Virus record (IMG/VR): IMGVR_UViG_3300027857_000485
Span: 1 to 62,156 of that record
From: a virus
Length of the DNA: 62,156 nucleotides
Strand: one strand, 5' to 3'
The notes beneath the pieces were generated by a model. That model worked only from the letters and a program-made list of their open reading frames with translations, was not told where the DNA came from and searched no databases. This document shows, in pieces, positions 31,299 through 40,311 of this stretch (positions within the stretch are counted from its first letter, which is position 1; each line of letters begins with the position of its first letter). Both the position numbers and the translations under genes were made by a program.

Positions 31299-32045
31299 AT
31301 GTCGGACAGGTGGTACGTGCTGGCGGTCGAGCCGCAATTCGACGCGATCGTGGCGAAGAAGCTGGCGCGGCCCGATCCGTTCTCCGGGCGGCCGGCGTTT
31401 CCGGTGCTCTGGCCTCACTTCAAGGTCTCTCGGGTCCGCAACCTGAAACTGGTCGAGGACATCGAACCGATGTTCCCCGGATACCTGTTTTTCCGCTCCG
31501 ATTGCCGCCGCGAGGCGCCGCAGCATTGGACGCTGATCAAGACCAAGGTAATGGGCGTCGCAGGCATTCTGCCGCTGCACTGCCAATATCCGTCGCCGGT
31601 GCCGGACAGCCTGATCGATCTGATCATGCGCTGCACCCAGGGCGGAGAGGCCAAGGTTTCCCGCGCGCAACTCGCCAAGGCCCTCGACGTCTATTTCCGA
31701 GAGGGCAAGCTGATCCTTGACGAATCGGTCGACGATCCTTTCGGCCAGGTCGATTTCATCCTCGACATCATCGACGGCCCTTTCGGTGGCCGGGCCGGCG
31801 TCTGCACCGCCGCCGACTACGAGACCGCGACGGTGCGGCTGAACGTCTTCGGCCGCGACACCGAGATCCGCATCGAGCAAGCGCATATAGGGCCTGAGAG
31901 GCGCAAGCAGGCCCAACATCTTGACAAGCCCAGTCGCAAAGGACATAGTCGGCGGAACCAAAAAGATCGCTCCAAGCTGACGACGAAGGCAGGCGAAGAA
32001 AACGCCGAGCCATTGTCGCGGCGTTTTCAGGAGGCAGTGCGATGA
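31299..32045 (+). CDS. NusG paralogue (candidate late antiterminator)
   Basis: 248 residues with GGGAG 8 bases upstream. The NGN domain opens with DRWYVLAVEPQFDAIVAKKLA and has PMFPGYLFFRSDC; the KOW-like region holds VDFILDIIDGPFGGRAGV. A basic tail of about 50 residues (SRKGHSRRNQKDRSKLTTKAG) is extra. NusG paralogues such as RfaH attach to RNA polymerase and suppress termination. Placement immediately upstream of the terminase genes suggests late transcription control, but this is an inference. Confidence 0.85.
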   Translation: MSDRWYVLAVEPQFDAIVAKKLARPDPFSGRPAFPVLWPHFKVSRVRNLKLVEDIEPMFPGYLFFRSDCRREAPQHWTLIKTKVMGVAGILPLHCQYPSPVPDSLIDLIMRCTQGGEAKVSRAQLAKALDVYFREGKLILDESVDDPFGQVDFILDIIDGPFGGRAGVCTAADYETATVRLNVFGRDTEIRIEQAHIGPERRKQAQHLDKPSRKGHSRRNQKDRSKLTTKAGEENAEPLSRRFQEAVR

Positions 32046-32782
32046 CCCGCCGCCTCACCCCCCAGCACGAAACCTTCTGCGTCGAATACGCTTTCAACGG
32101 CGATGGCGCGCGCGCTGCCCGCTTCGTCGGCATCACAGAGAAGTGCGCGAGGAACCGCGCCTCGCTCTGGCTGAAATGGCCCGAGATCCAGGCCCGGATC
32201 GCCGAGCTGAAAGCCGAGCGGATCGAGCGGCTGCAGATCGACCAAGACGAGTTGGTTCGCCAGTGGGTCGAGATGGCGAACGTCGACATCAACGAGATCG
32301 TCGAGTATCGCCGCGTCAACTGCCGGTACTGCTGGGGCGTCGACCATGAATATCAGTGGACGCCAGCCGAGTTCCGCGCCGCCGAGCGCAAATACGACCG
32401 CTTGAGCGACAAGGTCAAGGAGCGCGAGCCGCCGCCTGCCGAGATCGGCGGCCTGGATTACGACATCACCCGCGCGCCCTGTCCCGACTGCCCGGAATGC
32501 CGCGGCGAGGGAATCGGCCGGCTGATCTTCAAGGACAGCCGCACGCTTTCCCCGGCCGCACGCCGCCTCTACGAGGGTATGCAGATCGGCAAGGACGGCC
32601 AGAAGGCGCTCCACGTGGACCGCGCCAAGCTGCACGAGATGATCGGCCGCGCCTTGGGCGCCTTCAAGGACAAGATCGAACTGACCGGCAAGGGCGGCGG
32701 CCCGGTCGCCACCGTGACCAGCGAGATGAGCGTCAAGGAGGCTGCGGATCTCTATGCTGCCTCCCTCAACCCTCAGAAATGA
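32042..32782 (+). CDS. terS: Terminase small subunit
   Basis: 246 residues. The N-terminal DNA-binding region (LTPQHETFCVEYAFNGDGARAARFVG...) is the Terminase_2 type, with later cysteines CRYCWG and CPDCPECRG for zinc. It recognises the packaging site and activates the large subunit. ATGA overlap with the NusG-like gene and 29-base overlap with terL. Confidence 0.9.
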   Translation: MTRRLTPQHETFCVEYAFNGDGARAARFVGITEKCARNRASLWLKWPEIQARIAELKAERIERLQIDQDELVRQWVEMANVDINEIVEYRRVNCRYCWGVDHEYQWTPAEFRAAERKYDRLSDKVKEREPPPAEIGGLDYDITRAPCPDCPECRGEGIGRLIFKDSRTLSPAARRLYEGMQIGKDGQKALHVDRAKLHEMIGRALGAFKDKIELTGKGGGPVATVTSEMSVKEAADLYAASLNPQK

Positions 32783-34421
32783 CGCCTGGCCGCCGGACTA
32801 TCACGCGGTCTTCGCCTGGCGCCTGGAGCAGCTGAACAGGTTCAGGGCTCAACCGATCCTGCTGCAGGGCGCCAAGGAGTTCTACCGGTCATCGGCCGGT
32901 GGCGCGCAGGCGTTCATCAATCACTGGGTCGACACCTACGATCCTCGCGTGGCCGGCAGCATCGACAAGCCGGCGCACATGCCGTTCGTGCTGTTTCTGC
33001 GCCAGGATGATCTGGTCGAGTTCCTGATCGGCTGCCTGCGCGACCAGGAAAGCGGACTGGTCGAGAAGTGCCGCGACATGGGCGCCACCTGGCTGTGCGC
33101 CGCCGTCTCGGTCTATCTCTGGCTATTCTGGCCCGGCGCCGCTGTCGGCTGGGGCAGCCGCAAGGGCCAGCTGGTCGACAAGATCGGCGACCCCGACAGC
33201 ATCTTCGAGAAGCTGCGCATCATCATCGGGCGCTTGCCGGTCGAATTTTTGCCGGCCGGATTCGGCGCCGACGAACACATGGCCTATATGCGGATCGTGA
33301 ACCCGGAGACGGGCGCCACGATCACCGGCGAGGCGGGCGACAATATCGGCCGCGGCGGCCGCAAGCTGATCTATTTCAAGGACGAGAGCGCGCACTACGC
33401 CCGCCCGGACAAGATCGAGGCGGCGCTGGCCGACAATACCCGCGTGCAGATCGACATCTCGTCGGTCAACGGTACCGGCAACGTCTTCCACCGCCGGCGC
33501 GAGGGTGGCGTCGATTGGGTGCGCGGCGCGCAGATGCCGCGGGGCAAGACGCGCGTGTTCGTCATGGACTGGCGCGATCATCCTGAGAAGACCCAGGCCT
33601 GGTACGACCAGCGCAAGGCGAAGGCCCGCGACGACGGCCTGCTGCATGTCTTCGCCCAGGAGGTCGACCGCAACTATGCGGCCAGCGTCGAGGGCGTGAT
33701 GATCCGGCATGAGTGGATTCTCGCCGCGGTCGACGCGGACAAGAAACTGCGCCTCACCGACACCGGGCTTTGGGGCGGCGCCCTCGACGTCGCCGACGAA
33801 GGGCCGGACGTCAATGCCCTGGCGCTGCGCAAGGGCATCTTCATCAAGTCGGTCTCCGAATGGGCGGCCCGCGATACAGCCGTCACCGCGCGCAATGCGG
33901 TCTCGGCCTGCACCGGCCTCGGACCCTTCGAGCTCCAATATGATTGCATCGGCATCGGCGCCGGCATCAAGGCGGAGACCAATCGGCTGGGCGACGAGAA
34001 GCTGCTGCCCGCCGGCCTGCGGCTGGTACCATGGAACGCCGGAGCGGGCGCCCAGAAGCCGAAAGAGCGAGTGATCGCCGGCGACAAGGACAGCCCGCTT
34101 AACGAGGACTTCTTCGAGAACCTGAAGGCCCAGGCCTGGTGGAACCTCGCGCGGCGCTTCGAGCGCACCTGGCGCGCCATCAACGAGCCCGGCTTTACCT
34201 GGCGGCCCGAGGATCTGATCGTCATTCCCAGCGAATTGCCGCTGCGGCTGAAGCTCGAAAAGGAGCTCAGCCAGCCCGTCGCCGGGAAAAGCGCGCGGCT
34301 GAAGCTGCTGATCAACAAGACCCCCGAGGGCACGAAGTCGCCCAACCTCGGTGACGCCGTCGCCATGGCCTTCTGGCCGGTGCAGCCGCCGACCGCCTCC
34401 TCGAAACAGCTTTCGATCTAG
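32754..34421 (+). CDS. terL: Terminase large subunit
   Basis: 555 residues. ATPase with Walker A-like CRDMGATW (106-113) and Walker B LIYFKDE (205-211), followed by the nuclease domain in the C-terminal half (acidic residues in GALDVADEGPDVNALA and near LGDAVAMAFW). It cuts concatemers and translocates DNA into the head. Confidence 0.92.
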   Translation: MLPPSTLRNDAWPPDYHAVFAWRLEQLNRFRAQPILLQGAKEFYRSSAGGAQAFINHWVDTYDPRVAGSIDKPAHMPFVLFLRQDDLVEFLIGCLRDQESGLVEKCRDMGATWLCAAVSVYLWLFWPGAAVGWGSRKGQLVDKIGDPDSIFEKLRIIIGRLPVEFLPAGFGADEHMAYMRIVNPETGATITGEAGDNIGRGGRKLIYFKDESAHYARPDKIEAALADNTRVQIDISSVNGTGNVFHRRREGGVDWVRGAQMPRGKTRVFVMDWRDHPEKTQAWYDQRKAKARDDGLLHVFAQEVDRNYAASVEGVMIRHEWILAAVDADKKLRLTDTGLWGGALDVADEGPDVNALALRKGIFIKSVSEWAARDTAVTARNAVSACTGLGPFELQYDCIGIGAGIKAETNRLGDEKLLPAGLRLVPWNAGAGAQKPKERVIAGDKDSPLNEDFFENLKAQAWWNLARRFERTWRAINEPGFTWRPEDLIVIPSELPLRLKLEKELSQPVAGKSARLKLLINKTPEGTKSPNLGDAVAMAFWPVQPPTASSKQLSI

Positions 34422-34427
34422 GACCTC

Positions 34428-35957
34428 ATGGCCGCAACTCCGGACAATTCAGCCGTCGCCGCACAATCGGCCGCCGTCCAGAAGATGGCCGAGCCGTGGC
34501 CGATGATCCAGGCGCTGATCGACGGCACCGGAGCGATGCGCGCGGCCGGCAAGACCTTCCTGCCGCAGTTCCCCAAGGAAACCGAGGACGCCTATAAGAT
34601 CCGGCTCGGGCAGGCCGTTCTGTTCGCCGCCTTCAGCAACACCGTCGACGTGCTGGCGGCCAAGCCGATGTCGCGCGAGATGTCGATCAACGGCGTGCCG
34701 CCGCAGATCGAAGCGCTGTTCGACGACATCGATGGTCAGGACTCGACCCTGGCCAGCTTCACCATGCAGCGCCTGCGCGAAGCCCTGCAGTTCGGCATCG
34801 GCGGCATCCTGGTCGACGCGCCGCCGAACCCGGGAACGCGCACCGTGGCCGAGGAAAAGGCCGCCGGCATCCGCCCGTATTTCTGCGCCTATTCCGCGCC
34901 GTCGATCCTGGGGTGGCGCGTCGAGAAGGTGACGAGAAATCCGAATGCCACGGACGCCGACAAGGACCAGGACAAGATCGGTTTTAAGCTGACCCAGCTG
35001 CGCCTGCTGGAGAGCGTCACCGAGCCGGATGGCGACTTCGGCGAGAAGCAGGTCAAGCAGGTTCGCGTGCTGATGCCGGGCATCTGGCAGGTCTGGCGCA
35101 TGGTGCAGGACCCGACCAATGCCGGGCGGCAGGTCTGGGCCATCTTCGACCAGGGCGTCACGACGCTCACCTACATCCCGTTCTTCTTCTTCTACGGCTA
35201 CAAGCTGGGATTCGGCATCGGCAAGTCGCCGCTGCTCGACCTGGCCTATGCCAATGTCGAGCATTGGCAGTCCAGCAGCGACCAGCAGAATATCCTGCAC
35301 GTCGCCCGCGTGCCGATCCTGTTCGGCAAGGGCTTTCCCGAGGATGCGAATGTCGTCGTCGGCGCCAACAGCATCACGCTGGTGTCGAGCGCCGACGCCG
35401 ATATGAAGTTCGTCGAGCACACCGGCGCCGCGATCGACGCAGGCCGCCAGAGCATCGTCGACATCGAGGACCGCATGCGCCAGCTGGGCGCCGAACTGCT
35501 GATCCAGCAGACCCTGAACGTCACCGCGACCCAGACCATTTCCGAGGGCGAGGCGTCGAAGTCGAAGCTGCAGCAGATCGTCGAGGATTTCGAGGAGACG
35601 CTCGAAAAGGCGATCGACTGCCTGGGCGACTGGATGAAGCTGCCCTGCAATGCCGAGGTCAGCCTGTTCAAGGACTTCGGCGCGGCCAGCCTGTCCGATT
35701 CCTCGGCCGACACGCTGATGAAGGCCCAGGGCGCCGGCTACGTCTCGAAACAGACCGTGTTCGACGGCCTCAAGCGCCGCGACATCATCCCGGCCGGTCA
35801 GTCCTGGGACGACGAGAAGGCCAAGATCAAGGCCGAGAAGGCGGAAAACCCGCCGCCGCCTCCGCCGCCCGCGTCCGTTCCGCCTGGAGCCGTGCCACCG
35901 CCTGGCGCAGCCCCCACGCCCGCGCCGGCCCCGACGCCGCCCGCCGACGACGCCTGA
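34428..35957 (+). CDS. Portal protein (DUF4055 type)
   Basis: 509 residues. Typical DUF4055 portal features: an N-terminal helical region, the middle FAAFSNTVDVLAAKPM segment and GIGKSPLLDLAYANVEHWQSSSDQQNILH. The C terminus is Pro/Ala-rich and low complexity. Forms the dodecameric ring at the head vertex through which DNA passes. Confidence 0.88.
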   Translation: MAATPDNSAVAAQSAAVQKMAEPWPMIQALIDGTGAMRAAGKTFLPQFPKETEDAYKIRLGQAVLFAAFSNTVDVLAAKPMSREMSINGVPPQIEALFDDIDGQDSTLASFTMQRLREALQFGIGGILVDAPPNPGTRTVAEEKAAGIRPYFCAYSAPSILGWRVEKVTRNPNATDADKDQDKIGFKLTQLRLLESVTEPDGDFGEKQVKQVRVLMPGIWQVWRMVQDPTNAGRQVWAIFDQGVTTLTYIPFFFFYGYKLGFGIGKSPLLDLAYANVEHWQSSSDQQNILHVARVPILFGKGFPEDANVVVGANSITLVSSADADMKFVEHTGAAIDAGRQSIVDIEDRMRQLGAELLIQQTLNVTATQTISEGEASKSKLQQIVEDFEETLEKAIDCLGDWMKLPCNAEVSLFKDFGAASLSDSSADTLMKAQGAGYVSKQTVFDGLKRRDIIPAGQSWDDEKAKIKAEKAENPPPPPPPASVPPGAVPPPGAAPTPAPAPTPPADDA

Positions 35958-36052
35958 CACCCGTTCATTTCGCCGCCACCGAGCGGCTTTTCCTGCCCTG
36001 ACGCGGACGCGAAGGGGTGCAACTGCCGGGATCGGCACAACAGAAGGGTCGG

Positions 36053-36835
36053 ATGACCATGCCCATGAAGCTGAAAATCGACGATCAGGGCCATGCCGTG
36101 ATCGAGAACGGAATGCCCGTCTACATCCACGACGACGGGCGCGAAAGCCCGTTCGACGCCAATGCGACCGTCGCCAAGATCACGCAACTCAACGCCGAAG
36201 CCAAGACGCATCGCGTCGCCAAGGAAGAGGCGCTGGAGCAGCTGAAAGTGTTCGAGGGCCTGGACCCGGCCGCCGCCCGTAAGGCGCTGGAGACCTTCCA
36301 GAATCTCGACAGCAAGCAGCTGATCGATGCCGGCGAAGTCCAACGGGTCAAGGACGAGGCCAAGACCGCCTTCCAGCAGCAACTCGAGCAGGTTGAGGCC
36401 AAGTACAAGCCGGTCGTGGAAGAGCGCGACGGCCTGGCGGACAAACTCACCGACATGACCATCGGCTATGCCTTCAGCGGCTCCAAATTCATCGCCGACA
36501 ACCTCGCTGTGCCCGCCCCGATGGTGCGCGCGACGTTCGGCAGCCACTTCAAGGTCGAGGATGGCCGTGTGGTCGGCTACGACGCCAACGGCCAGCGCAT
36601 CTTCAGCCGGCAAAACCCCGGCGAAATCGCCGACCTCGACGAAGCCCTGTCCACCATCGTCGCCTCGTATCCCTTCCGCGACCAGATCGTGAAGGGCTCC
36701 GGCGCCTCGGGCGGCGGCGCGGGTGGTTCCGGCGGCGCCGGCGGCGCCAAGACCGCCAATCGCCAGCAGTTCGAAGGCATGGACCCCAACGCCCAGCGCG
36801 CCTTCCTCAAGGACGGCGGCAAGGTCACCGACTAA
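36053..36835 (+). CDS. Scaffold-like protein
   Basis: 260 residues from the ATG at 36053 (AAGGG upstream; alternative Met codons at 36059 and 36065). Mid-region coiled coil (VKDEAKTAFQQQLEQVEAKYKPVVEERDGLADKL), a conserved-looking GYAFSGSKFIADN segment and a Gly-rich linker before the helical end. Position between portal and coat protein and the coiled coil indicate the internal scaffold. Confidence 0.8.
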   Translation: MTMPMKLKIDDQGHAVIENGMPVYIHDDGRESPFDANATVAKITQLNAEAKTHRVAKEEALEQLKVFEGLDPAAARKALETFQNLDSKQLIDAGEVQRVKDEAKTAFQQQLEQVEAKYKPVVEERDGLADKLTDMTIGYAFSGSKFIADNLAVPAPMVRATFGSHFKVEDGRVVGYDANGQRIFSRQNPGEIADLDEALSTIVASYPFRDQIVKGSGASGGGAGGSGGAGGAKTANRQQFEGMDPNAQRAFLKDGGKVTD

Positions 36836-36857
36836 CCCGCAAAACCCGAAAAGCTGC

Positions 36858-36934
36858 TGAGACGCCAGCCCAACCCCCTGCGTCTCATTGGCCTGTCTCC
36901 CTGGATGGGGAGGGGCGCTCGCGTCGGATGACGC
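36858..36934 (+). other. Tandem hairpins before the coat gene
   Basis: In the 135-base gap, an 8-bp stem (36858-36865 with 36880-36887), a CTCCC/GGGAG stem near 36897-36912 and a GCGTC/GACGC stem near 36921-36934 follow one another. No T runs. They may stabilise or process the coat protein mRNA. Confidence 0.4.
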
Positions 36935-36970
36935 ACCGCGAAATCCCCTTTCCATTCCCTGGAGATCATC

Positions 36971-38101
36971 ATGGCCAATACTTTGACCAGCCTGGTGCCC
37001 GACCTGTTCGAGGCGCTGGACGTCGTTTCCCGCGAACTCGTGGGCTTCATCCCTTCCGTAACCCTGGACGCCAGCGCCGACCGCGCCGCGCTGAACCAGG
37101 TCGTGCGCAGCTTCGTCGCGCCGGCCGCCGCCGCCGAGGACATCTCGCCCGGCCAGCTGCCGCCCGATGACGGAGACCAGACGATCGGCAACAACCAGAT
37201 CGTCATCACCAAGGCGCGCACCGTGCCGTTCCGCTGGACCGGCGAGGAGCAGAAGGGCGTCAATTCCGGCCCGGGCTACAACAACATCCGGACCAACCAG
37301 ATCGCCCAGGCGTTCCGCACCCTGACCAACGAGATCGACAGCTTCGTCGGCGGTCTGGCGGTCAGCGCCTCGCGTGCCTACGGGACCGCCGGCACCACGC
37401 CGTTCGCCTCGGACCTGTCCGATCCCGCCAACATGCGCCAGATCCTGGCCGACAACGGCGCGCCGTTGTCCGACATGCAGCTGGTGATCAACACCACGGC
37501 CGGCACCAAGATGCGCAGCCTGGCGCAGCTGACCAAGGCCAACGAAGCCGGCACCACCGAGCTCCGCGCCCAGGGCACCCTGCTCCAGCTGGACGGCTTC
37601 AACATCCGTGAGTCGGCCGGCGTCAATACCGTCACCGCCGGCACTGGCGCCAACTACGTCACCAACGGCGCGCTGGCCAAGGGCGCCACCACCATCCCGG
37701 TCCAGACCGGCACCGGCACGATCCTCGCCGGCAACTTCATCACCTTCGCCGGCGACACCAACAAGTACCTGGTCACCACCGCCCTGACCGGCGGCAATGT
37801 GGTGATCGCCGCGCCCGGCCTGCGGACCGCCATCAACAGCGGCACCGCCGTCACCGTCGGCGGCAGCTTCACCGCCAATCTGGCCTTCGCCCGCGCCGCC
37901 CTGGTGCTGGCCACCCGCGCGCCGGCCCTGCCGGTAGAGGGCGATATGGCCGACGATCGGATGATGCTGACCGATCCGCGTTCCGGCCTGGCCTTCGAAG
38001 TGGCCATGTACAAGCAGTATCGCCGCGTCCGGTACGAAATTTCGATCGCCTATGGCGCGTCGAATATCAAGCCGGAGCATTCGGCGATCCTGCTGGGCTA
38101 A
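36971..38101 (+). CDS. Major capsid protein (P22 coat-like)
   Basis: 376 residues with GGAG upstream. The N terminus (LTSLVPDLFEALDVVSRELVGFIPSVTLD), SFVAPAAAAEDISPGQLPPDDGDQTIG and RTVPFRWTGEEQKGVNSGPGYNN match the P22 coat protein family. A Thr/Gly-rich insertion domain occupies the C-terminal half. Builds the icosahedral head. Confidence 0.92.
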   Translation: MANTLTSLVPDLFEALDVVSRELVGFIPSVTLDASADRAALNQVVRSFVAPAAAAEDISPGQLPPDDGDQTIGNNQIVITKARTVPFRWTGEEQKGVNSGPGYNNIRTNQIAQAFRTLTNEIDSFVGGLAVSASRAYGTAGTTPFASDLSDPANMRQILADNGAPLSDMQLVINTTAGTKMRSLAQLTKANEAGTTELRAQGTLLQLDGFNIRESAGVNTVTAGTGANYVTNGALAKGATTIPVQTGTGTILAGNFITFAGDTNKYLVTTALTGGNVVIAAPGLRTAINSGTAVTVGGSFTANLAFARAALVLATRAPALPVEGDMADDRMMLTDPRSGLAFEVAMYKQYRRVRYEISIAYGASNIKPEHSAILLG

Positions 38102-38109
38102 CCCAGGCT

Positions 38110-38131
38110 GCGGGGCGCCCGACAGCCCCGC
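38110..38131 (+). other. Hairpin after the coat gene
   Basis: GCGGGGC (38110-38116) pairs with GCCCCGC (38125-38131) with an 8-base loop. No T run; could limit transcription or protect the 3' end of the coat mRNA. Confidence 0.4.
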
Positions 38132-38156
38132 CGCCGAACAGAAGGAAACCCCGACA

Positions 38157-38567
38157 ATGTCCGACGAGACCAAGACCACCAAGAAGCAGGCGACGCTCAC
38201 CCTGGCCCCGAAGGCCGAGGAGGCTTCCGCGCCCGACAGCCGCGCCGCCGAACCGGTGCCCGCCAGCGGCGAACTGGCCCCCGATGCGCCCGCATCGGAA
38301 GCTCCGGCCCCGGCCGTATCCGCCGAGCAGGCCTTCGAAGGAACCGGCGTCGAGATGACTCCCGTCGACGGCGACACCGTGACGGATGATGGTTCTGACA
38401 ACGCCGCGCCGCCGATCGACGAGCAGCCGATCGAGCCCGAAGAGGAAATCGTCGAATTCGTGCAGATGGTGCGCGATCCCGACGCCTATTCCGAGCCCCA
38501 TACCGCGACGGTCCATCCGGCCGAGGTCGAGAATTATCGCCTGGGCGGCTGGGAGCCGGCCGAGTAA
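38157..38567 (+). CDS. Hypothetical acidic protein
   Basis: 136 residues from the ATG at 38157 (GAAGGAAA upstream). Ala/Pro/Glu-rich low-complexity protein ending in a small segment VENYRLGGWEPAE. Proteins of this kind often follow the coat gene and may decorate the capsid or be a head-completion factor. Uncertain. Confidence 0.7.
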   Translation: MSDETKTTKKQATLTLAPKAEEASAPDSRAAEPVPASGELAPDAPASEAPAPAVSAEQAFEGTGVEMTPVDGDTVTDDGSDNAAPPIDEQPIEPEEEIVEFVQMVRDPDAYSEPHTATVHPAEVENYRLGGWEPAE

Positions 38568-38966
38568 ATGGCCCTTACCGATCAGCAGCTGGCTGACGTC
38601 CGGCGCTATGCCGGCTATCCGCAGGTCGGCGCCAACCATACGGTCGATGCCTCGCGCGACTTCTCGTATGGTTGGACGCTGCCCGGCGTGTGGGAGACGC
38701 TGGAAAGCATCCTCACCAACCTGCGGCCCGAGAACGAGACCACGCTGATCAATATCCACCTCGCCAATTTGGCTACGCTGGAACAGGCGATCTACGGCAC
38801 AACCGCCAACCAAGACACCGCCGTCGCTGGCATCTGGACCCGCAACCCGCAGGAACTCGCCGAGCGCAAATCTTTATACCGCTACGCCAGGCTGGAGCTG
38901 TGCTCGTTCCTCGGCGTGGCGCCTGGGCCTATGCTTCAGGGCGGCAACACCGTCACGCGCAGCTGA
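38568..38966 (+). CDS. Head-completion / connector-like protein
   Basis: 132 residues; starts at the base after the previous stop. Helical (ALTDQQLADVRRYAGY; ESILTNLRPENETTLINIHLANLATLEQAIYG). Position and size fit a head-tail connector or adaptor protein; no specific family assigned. Confidence 0.7.
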   Translation: MALTDQQLADVRRYAGYPQVGANHTVDASRDFSYGWTLPGVWETLESILTNLRPENETTLINIHLANLATLEQAIYGTTANQDTAVAGIWTRNPQELAERKSLYRYARLELCSFLGVAPGPMLQGGNTVTRS

Positions 38967-38968
38967 TC

Positions 38969-39754
38969 ATGGTGCTCACCAGCGACCAGCGCGCGGCTAA
39001 GGCGGCAGCCGATAAGCGCCAGCGCCAGGTCGAGAAGGCGGTCGCTGCGGCGATGCTGTTCCTGCAGCCGCGTATGACGCTCATGCTCTATTGGATGCCC
39101 AGCACCTGGTCGGAATTCGCTGATCGGCTGGGACAAGCGCTCGATGCCGCGACCACGGCCGGCGACGAAGCGGCAAAGGCCGTCTATCTCGGCTTCGACA
39201 GCCTCGACCCCGCCACTGTCAACGCCCAGCGCGCTCAGCGCGACAAGATGGTGGCGGATCTGGTGGCGTCGACGAAAAAGGCCGTCAACCAGGTGGTGAC
39301 CTGGGCGCAATCGGCCGGCATTTCCGCCGAGGCGCGCGACGGCATCATGCAGGAACTGGCCGGGCTGAACGCCAACCAGATTTCGCCGATCCTGACGACG
39401 CTGGCCAGCATGGCGTCGACCGGATCGAGCGACGCGGCGCTGGTAACGGCGGCGCGGAAGAGCGCCAAGGGTGTAATCGAGGAGCGCTCGGCAATCATCG
39501 CATCGGATGCCCTATGGAGCGGCGCGCAGCTGGGTCAAGTGCTCGCCGGTGGCCAGATGAAGCGCCAGACCAATTACCGAGTCACCAAGACCTGGAACAC
39601 GGCCGGCGACGAACGGGTCTGCTCGATTTGCGGCCCGTTGGACGGCGTGAAGGTCGGCATTGATGAGTTTTTCCCTGGCGGCCTGCCTGCGCCCGCCGCG
39701 CATCCGAATTGCCGCTGTCACACAACGATCGACACCGAGGACCCCGACGCATGA
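38969..39754 (+). CDS. Phage head morphogenesis protein (Mu F-like)
   Basis: 261 residues. The C terminus carries KTWNTAGDERVCSICGPLDGVKVG and PAPAAHPNCRCHTTI, the signature of the Mu gpF / SPP1 gp7 family of minor head proteins. The N-terminal two thirds are helical. Few copies per virion, probably linked to DNA ejection or head assembly. Confidence 0.87.
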   Translation: MVLTSDQRAAKAAADKRQRQVEKAVAAAMLFLQPRMTLMLYWMPSTWSEFADRLGQALDAATTAGDEAAKAVYLGFDSLDPATVNAQRAQRDKMVADLVASTKKAVNQVVTWAQSAGISAEARDGIMQELAGLNANQISPILTTLASMASTGSSDAALVTAARKSAKGVIEERSAIIASDALWSGAQLGQVLAGGQMKRQTNYRVTKTWNTAGDERVCSICGPLDGVKVGIDEFFPGGLPAPAAHPNCRCHTTIDTEDPDA

Positions 39755-40311
39755 CCCTCTGCATGGCCTATACCGATGGCGAGACGACGTGGATTGGCGC
39801 TGATACCGTCTTGCAGAACGGCTTCGGTTGGCGCCATCCGGTCGTCATGCAGAAGTGGATTCCGCTGCATGGCTGGATGGTTGGCATCGCTGGGGCAGCG
39901 CTTGTGCGGTTTGCCATCGATGATGCGGCAAAGGTCATTTCCGGCGGCGAGGAGCCCATCGAGATCGTCGCGGCGATTTGGCAGGCGCATGTCGCGCGAG
40001 GCATGAAGCCCGTTATCAAAGAGGGTGAGTTTCCCGAGCACGATTCGGACCTCATTCTGGCGCGTCCAGGGCGCGTATTCCGCTGCAACAGCTTTGGCGA
40101 TGCCTGCGAAATATCCGTCGGCCGCTGGTGCTGCATCGGGCAAGGTGATGAGGTTGCCTATGGTGCGCTGGACGCCCTGACCGCCGTCAGCGTCGCGCCT
40201 CTGAACGCAATGAGAGTGACCATCGACATCGCGCACCGCTATTTTCCGTCCATCGACGGCTTTTGGGCTGCCGAATTGGGCGCGGAGCGGGCTCCGAAGG
40301 TCACTCACTGA
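39751..40311 (+). CDS. Proteasome/HslV-like Ntn hydrolase
   Basis: 186 residues. After removal of the initiator Met the sequence starts TLCMAYTDGETTWIGADT: Thr at position 1 and Asp at 17, the catalytic positions of HslV and proteasome beta subunits, and Lys at 34 in VVMQKW, near the Lys33 position. The HGWMVGIAGAALVRFAID strand matches the family fold. The gene overlaps the head morphogenesis gene by 4 bases. Possible substrates are head or scaffold proteins. Confidence 0.75.
   Translation: MTLCMAYTDGETTWIGADTVLQNGFGWRHPVVMQKWIPLHGWMVGIAGAALVRFAIDDAAKVISGGEEPIEIVAAIWQAHVARGMKPVIKEGEFPEHDSDLILARPGRVFRCNSFGDACEISVGRWCCIGQGDEVAYGALDALTAVSVAPLNAMRVTIDIAHRYFPSIDGFWAAELGAERAPKVTH

Noticed and set aside
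35798-38401. 867-codon leftward ORF across scaffold and coat genes
   Set aside because: Opposite to three clear structural genes; the composition is that of an antisense frame.
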